Source of the DNA: an uncultured Collinsella sp.
Lineage (GTDB): Bacteria > Actinomycetota > Coriobacteriia > Coriobacteriales > Coriobacteriaceae
Reading direction: 5' to 3'
Assembly: GCA_900549085.1 (NCBI GenBank)
Contig: URMO01000007.1
Coordinates: 1-47,696 of the forward strand
DNA: 47,696 bases
The notes beneath the pieces were generated by a model that did no database searches, had not been told where the DNA came from, and saw nothing but the letters and a program-made list of their open reading frames with translations. Shown piece by piece: positions 46,644 to 47,696 of the stretch (positions are counted from its first letter, which is position 1; every line of letters begins with the position of its first letter). The position numbers were made by a program, and so were the translations under genes.

Positions 46644-47696
46644 CTACTTCTTCCGATAGCGGCGGTTGCGGCTCGTCGACGAACCCATTACTTCGATGAG
46701 TCCTTTATCCGCCATTTTTGGCAGATGGTAGCGGACGGACGAAATTTTGACCCCCGATGCAACCGCTATTTCTCGCGCCGTCATATCCACTTCGGCGCTG
46801 AGAGCCTCCAGGATCCTATCCGCTGTCGAAGCTGACGATTCTCTGCTCATATCGATAATCTCAAACGTGTCTTTGCCACATTTTGACAGGACATGTTTAT
46901 CGACAAGATCCCCGCAGATCAGGCGAATGTCATCCGAATCCCACTTCAGGGCCTCTCGTATTTTTTGAACATCGCATACGCACCCATGCTCCCGCATAAA
47001 CATGAGCAATGTTTCCTCGCGATCCGTCAGCTCGGTGCCCACATGGCTCTGAATCCACGTGCGGTTTTCAGCAAGCTCCGCCCCGTGCCGGGAAAGCAGC
47101 ACCGTAAACGAATCGGCCTTAACGATAAATTTCGGCCTTCCAAGCGAACGAGACTCCATCTCGCGAATCATAGCCGGGATACCAGATCCCTGGCTTTCTG
47201 CAACGGCCCCCTCGGCATGCTCTAACGGCGTCGCCCCCATTAGGCTCATGAGCTTTGGGTTTCGGCAGCGCGATTCCCCGTCTGCAAGATTGTCCACCGT
47301 CTTTCCGCCCCAAAGCCCACCGGGGTTTTTGATCTCTATTCTGTCTGGATAGATATCGACACTCACGGCCTGCCCCACAAACATGGGCGAATATTCTCGA
47401 TGGATGCAGGCATTTGCCAAGGCCTCGCGCAAAACCTCCTGGGGAACTTCCCAATCCTCCCTTCTGCCAGCACCTTGCACTATCGCCGCTTTGCGCAAGT
47501 TCCGTCCAATCGCGGCAAGGGCATCTTCGATGCAAGCCGGAATCGGGCCATCGCACAACTGGCGGTCAATAAACCGGGGTTGCCCGGGTGCAGATTTTTC
47601 CACATCGGAATGGACAGCGACATCGATCATGAGTTTGGGATAGAACTGCTGGGGGTAAATTCCCGCCGACAGAAGCCCTGCGAGCTTCACCGCACC
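46644..47696 (-). CDS. ATP-binding HTH regulator of the AlbA_2/COG2865 type (5' end outside window)
   Basis: The reading frame is open to the right edge (47696), so the N-terminal part, where this family has its Schlafen/AlbA_2 domain, is missing from the window. The visible 350 residues start in the linker typical of COG2865 proteins (KLAGLLSAGIYPQQFYPKLMIDVAV). A GHKL-like ATP-binding domain follows (EVLREALANACIHREYSP, then DRIEIKNPGGLWGGKTV). The C-terminus carries two winged-helix segments (about 215-275 and 290-345, SAEVDMTAREIAVASGVKISSVRYHLPKM) and a very basic tail. Such proteins are predicted regulators or defence-related ATPases of unknown ligand. Confidence 0.88.
   Translation of the reverse strand, partial: GAVKLAGLLSAGIYPQQFYPKLMIDVAVHSDVEKSAPGQPRFIDRQLCDGPIPACIEDALAAIGRNLRKAAIVQGAGRREDWEVPQEVLREALANACIHREYSPMFVGQAVSVDIYPDRIEIKNPGGLWGGKTVDNLADGESRCRNPKLMSLMGATPLEHAEGAVAESQGSGIPAMIREMESRSLGRPKFIVKADSFTVLLSRHGAELAENRTWIQSHVGTELTDREETLLMFMREHGCVCDVQKIREALKWDSDDIRLICGDLVDKHVLSKCGKDTFEIIDMSRESSASTADRILEALSAEVDMTAREIAVASGVKISSVRYHLPKMADKGLIEVMGSSTSRNRRYRKK

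Overview
The window reads as a chromosomal segment of a high-GC anaerobic actinomycete. The gene types and the palindromic intergenic repeats point to class Coriobacteriia, most likely Collinsella or a close relative. This placement is an inference from gene content (rubrerythrin, LytS/LytTR pairs, PTS and peptide/amino-acid uptake, lone carbamate kinase), strong AAGGAG-type ribosome sites and repeat style; no rRNA or other marker is present. It holds 43 protein genes (the last cut by the right edge) and one tRNA-Asp. No IS element, prophage or CRISPR array was seen.

Layout. 1-3.6 kb: oxidative-stress and repair genes (rubrerythrin, an Fe-S-less MutY-type glycosylase behind an Rrf2 regulator), tRNA-Asp, a YfcE-type phosphodiesterase and two very long hairpins. 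3.6-11.9 kb: two paralogous LytS/LytTR-type two-component systems, one translationally coupled to a family-2 glycosyltransferase, flanking an UMF1-type transporter and a zinc-dependent phospholipase-C-like protein. 11.9-16.2 kb: an amidohydrolase with an APC permease, then a membrane-anchored C39-like cysteine peptidase. 16.2-22.5 kb: a cellobiose-type PTS operon (regulator, IIA, IIB, IIC, 6-phospho-beta-glucosidase) bounded by REP-like repeat clusters. 22.5-26.6 kb: carbamate kinase, a DUF3830 protein with an unknown partner, and a lower-GC AAA/DUF4143 ATPase preceded by three phased direct repeats.

26.9-34.3 kb: ilvE, a DedA protein, cysE, and a MarR-ABC-ABC operon that encodes an asymmetric heterodimeric exporter with a promoter covered by two operator-like sites. 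34.4-39.7 kb: small hypothetical genes, a nitroreductase, a degenerate AAA/Fis regulator beside a YeiH-type exporter, and a GntR regulator. 39.7-47.7 kb: glmS, an amino-acid ABC permease and binding protein without an ATPase, a LacI regulator, a HAD phosphatase, a stand-alone larE, and a truncated Schlafen/AlbA-type ATP-binding regulator.

The most notable non-coding feature is a set of palindromic repeats (27-bp, 35-bp and about 50-bp families) that all carry a GGGACAG-like centre and often supply or abut the stop codon of the preceding gene. The most notable gene-level features are the glycosyltransferase-kinase-regulator coupling, the ATPase with 33-34 bp phased repeats running into its own start codon, and the degenerate enhancer-binding-like regulator that lacks the Walker A lysine.
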